Shown piece after piece: positions 46,129 to 46,907 of a stretch of DNA of 46,907 nucleotides (positions are counted from its first letter, which is position 1; every line of letters begins with the position of its first letter). Source of the stretch: an uncultured Frankiales bacterium (lineage in GTDB: Bacteria > Actinomycetota > Actinomycetes > Mycobacteriales > SCTD01); assembly GCA_946479905.1 (NCBI GenBank), contig CAMLIA010000011.1, positions 1-46,907 on the forward strand. The letters run 5' to 3'. The translations under genes were made by a program, and so were the position numbers. Under the pieces are notes generated by a model. It was not told the DNA's origin, made no database searches, and saw nothing but the letters and a program-made list of their open reading frames with translations.

Positions 46129-46907
46129 GTGGACCTCATGGAGTACCAGGCGAAGGAGCTCTTCGCCAAGCACGGTGTGCCGGTGTTCGCCGGCGAGACC
46201 GTCGACAACCCCTCTGACGCCCGGGCCGCCGCCGAGAAGATCGGCAAGCCCGTCATGGTCAAGGCCCAGGTCAAGGCCGGCGGCCGCGGCAAGGCCGGTG
46301 GCGTGAAGTACTGCCCGACGCCCGAGGAGGCGGAGGCGCGCGCCACCGACATCCTCAAGCTGGTCATCAAGGACCTGCCCGTGCGCAAGGTCCTCGTGAC
46401 CGAGGCGTCGGACATCGACAAGGAGTACTACGTCTCCTTCCTCCTCGACCGCGCCAACCGCACCTACCTCGCCATGGCGTCCATCGAGGGCGGCATGGAG
46501 ATCGAGGAGCTCGCGGTCGAGCGCCCCGAGGCCCTCGCCAAGGTCCCGGTCGACGCGATCGTCGGCGTCGACGCCGCGAAGGCTGCCGAGATCGCCGACG
46601 CGGCCGGCTTCCCGGCCGACGTCCGCGACCAGGTCATCACCGTCCTGCAGCAGCTCTGGGAGGTGTTCGTCGAGGAGGAGGCCACGCTGGTCGAGGTCAA
46701 CCCGCTCGTGCGCACCCCCGAGGGCCAGATCCTCGCCCTCGACGGCAAGGTCACCCTCGACGGCAACGCGGAGTTCCGCCACAAGGACGTCTTCGAGACC
46801 TACGCCGACGTCGTCGCCGAGGACGACCTCGAGGGCCGCGCGAAGGCGAAGGACCTCAACTACGTCAAGCTCGACGGCCAGGTCGGCATCATCGGCAACG
46901 GCGCGGG
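46129..46907 (+). CDS. sucC: succinyl-CoA ligase (ADP-forming) beta subunit, truncated by window end
   Basis: The first 259 residues of SucC, about two thirds of the usual 390. [16 protein letters not shown] and [17 protein letters not shown] form the ATP-grasp start; [13 protein letters not shown] places the metal ligands, and [14 protein letters not shown] at the edge begins the CoA-ligase part. It makes succinate plus ATP (or GTP) from succinyl-CoA in the TCA cycle, with SucD expected directly downstream outside the window. GTG start at 46129 with CAGGA 6 nt upstream; an in-frame ATG at 46138 is an alternative but its spacing is worse. A -10-like TACGCT at 46087-46092 may be its promoter. 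Confidence 0.95.
   Translation, partial: MDLMEYQAKELFAKHGVPVFAGETVDNPSDARAAAEKIGKPVMVKAQVKAGGRGKAGGVKYCPTPEEAEARATDILKLVIKDLPVRKVLVTEASDIDKEYYVSFLLDRANRTYLAMASIEGGMEIEELAVERPEALAKVPVDAIVGVDAAKAAEIADAAGFPADVRDQVITVLQQLWEVFVEEEATLVEVNPLVRTPEGQILALDGKVTLDGNAEFRHKDVFETYADVVAEDDLEGRAKAKDLNYVKLDGQVGIIGNGA

Noticed and set aside
1..46907. CRISPR arrays, insertion sequences, tRNA or rRNA genes
   Set aside because: I saw no regularly spaced repeats, transposase motifs, terminal inverted repeats or tRNA-like sequences; GC content and codon use look uniform.

Overview
The window is high-GC, densely coded actinobacterial chromosome. Lineage signals are F420-dependent enzymes, paired WS/DGAT acyltransferases, LAxTG (class E sortase type) cell-wall anchors, an acVLRF1 release factor, a PAC2 protein, frequent GTG starts and many apparently leaderless promoters. 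It resembles free-living, lipid-handling Actinomycetes (Frankiales, Sporichthyales or Geodermatophilales are plausible); I cannot fix the genus. I see no tRNA, rRNA, insertion sequence, prophage or CRISPR array.

Layout. 0-8 kb: envelope and secreted proteins (small secreted protein, OafA-type acyltransferase with an SGNH domain, DUF642-like protein, fatty acid hydroxylase-family membrane protein, Asp-box protein with an LAATG anchor). 7.5-8.8 kb: a divergent pair of F420-linked oxidoreductase genes sharing a 32-bp promoter region. 8.8-12.8 kb: large secreted hydrolase, then an operon of GNAT acetyltransferase, lipoprotein and cation-efflux transporter. 12.8-19.3 kb: a neutral-lipid locus with two WS/DGAT genes, an acyl-CoA ligase, an alpha/beta hydrolase and a beta-lactamase-fold hydrolase. 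19.3-25.9 kb: EXORDIUM-like secreted protein, very large secreted hydrolase, an MFS exporter, an ECF42-type sigma factor with its YCII/DGPF partner, and an SRPBCC protein. 26-29.7 kb: coupled PAS, metallo-beta-lactamase and LAATG surface-protein genes, then a surface metallopeptidase-like gene.

29.8-34.1 kb holds the most unusual unit: a tight four-gene operon of D-Ala-D-Ala-ligase-like ATP-grasp, alpha/beta hydrolase, membrane-anchored MurF-like ligase and a second D-Ala-D-Ala-ligase-like ATP-grasp. The first ATP-grasp lacks the catalytic metal-binding Asn. It looks like a dedicated peptide or envelope ligation pathway separate from normal peptidoglycan synthesis.

34-46.9 kb: DHA2 exporter coupled to acVLRF1, small membrane protein, PIG-L deacetylase, PAC2 protein, PcrA/UvrD helicase, M23 peptidase, lipase, fused acyl-CoA carboxyltransferase, stand-alone B12-binding protein, CocE-like LASTG-anchored hydrolase, and the first two-thirds of sucC, which runs off the window.

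Two themes cut across the window. First, seven separate serine-hydrolase genes and three LAxTG-anchored proteins make it rich in secreted and surface functions. Second, a -10 hexamer placed 6-7 nt before the start codon recurs at about a dozen genes, including back-to-back in very short divergent intergenic regions.
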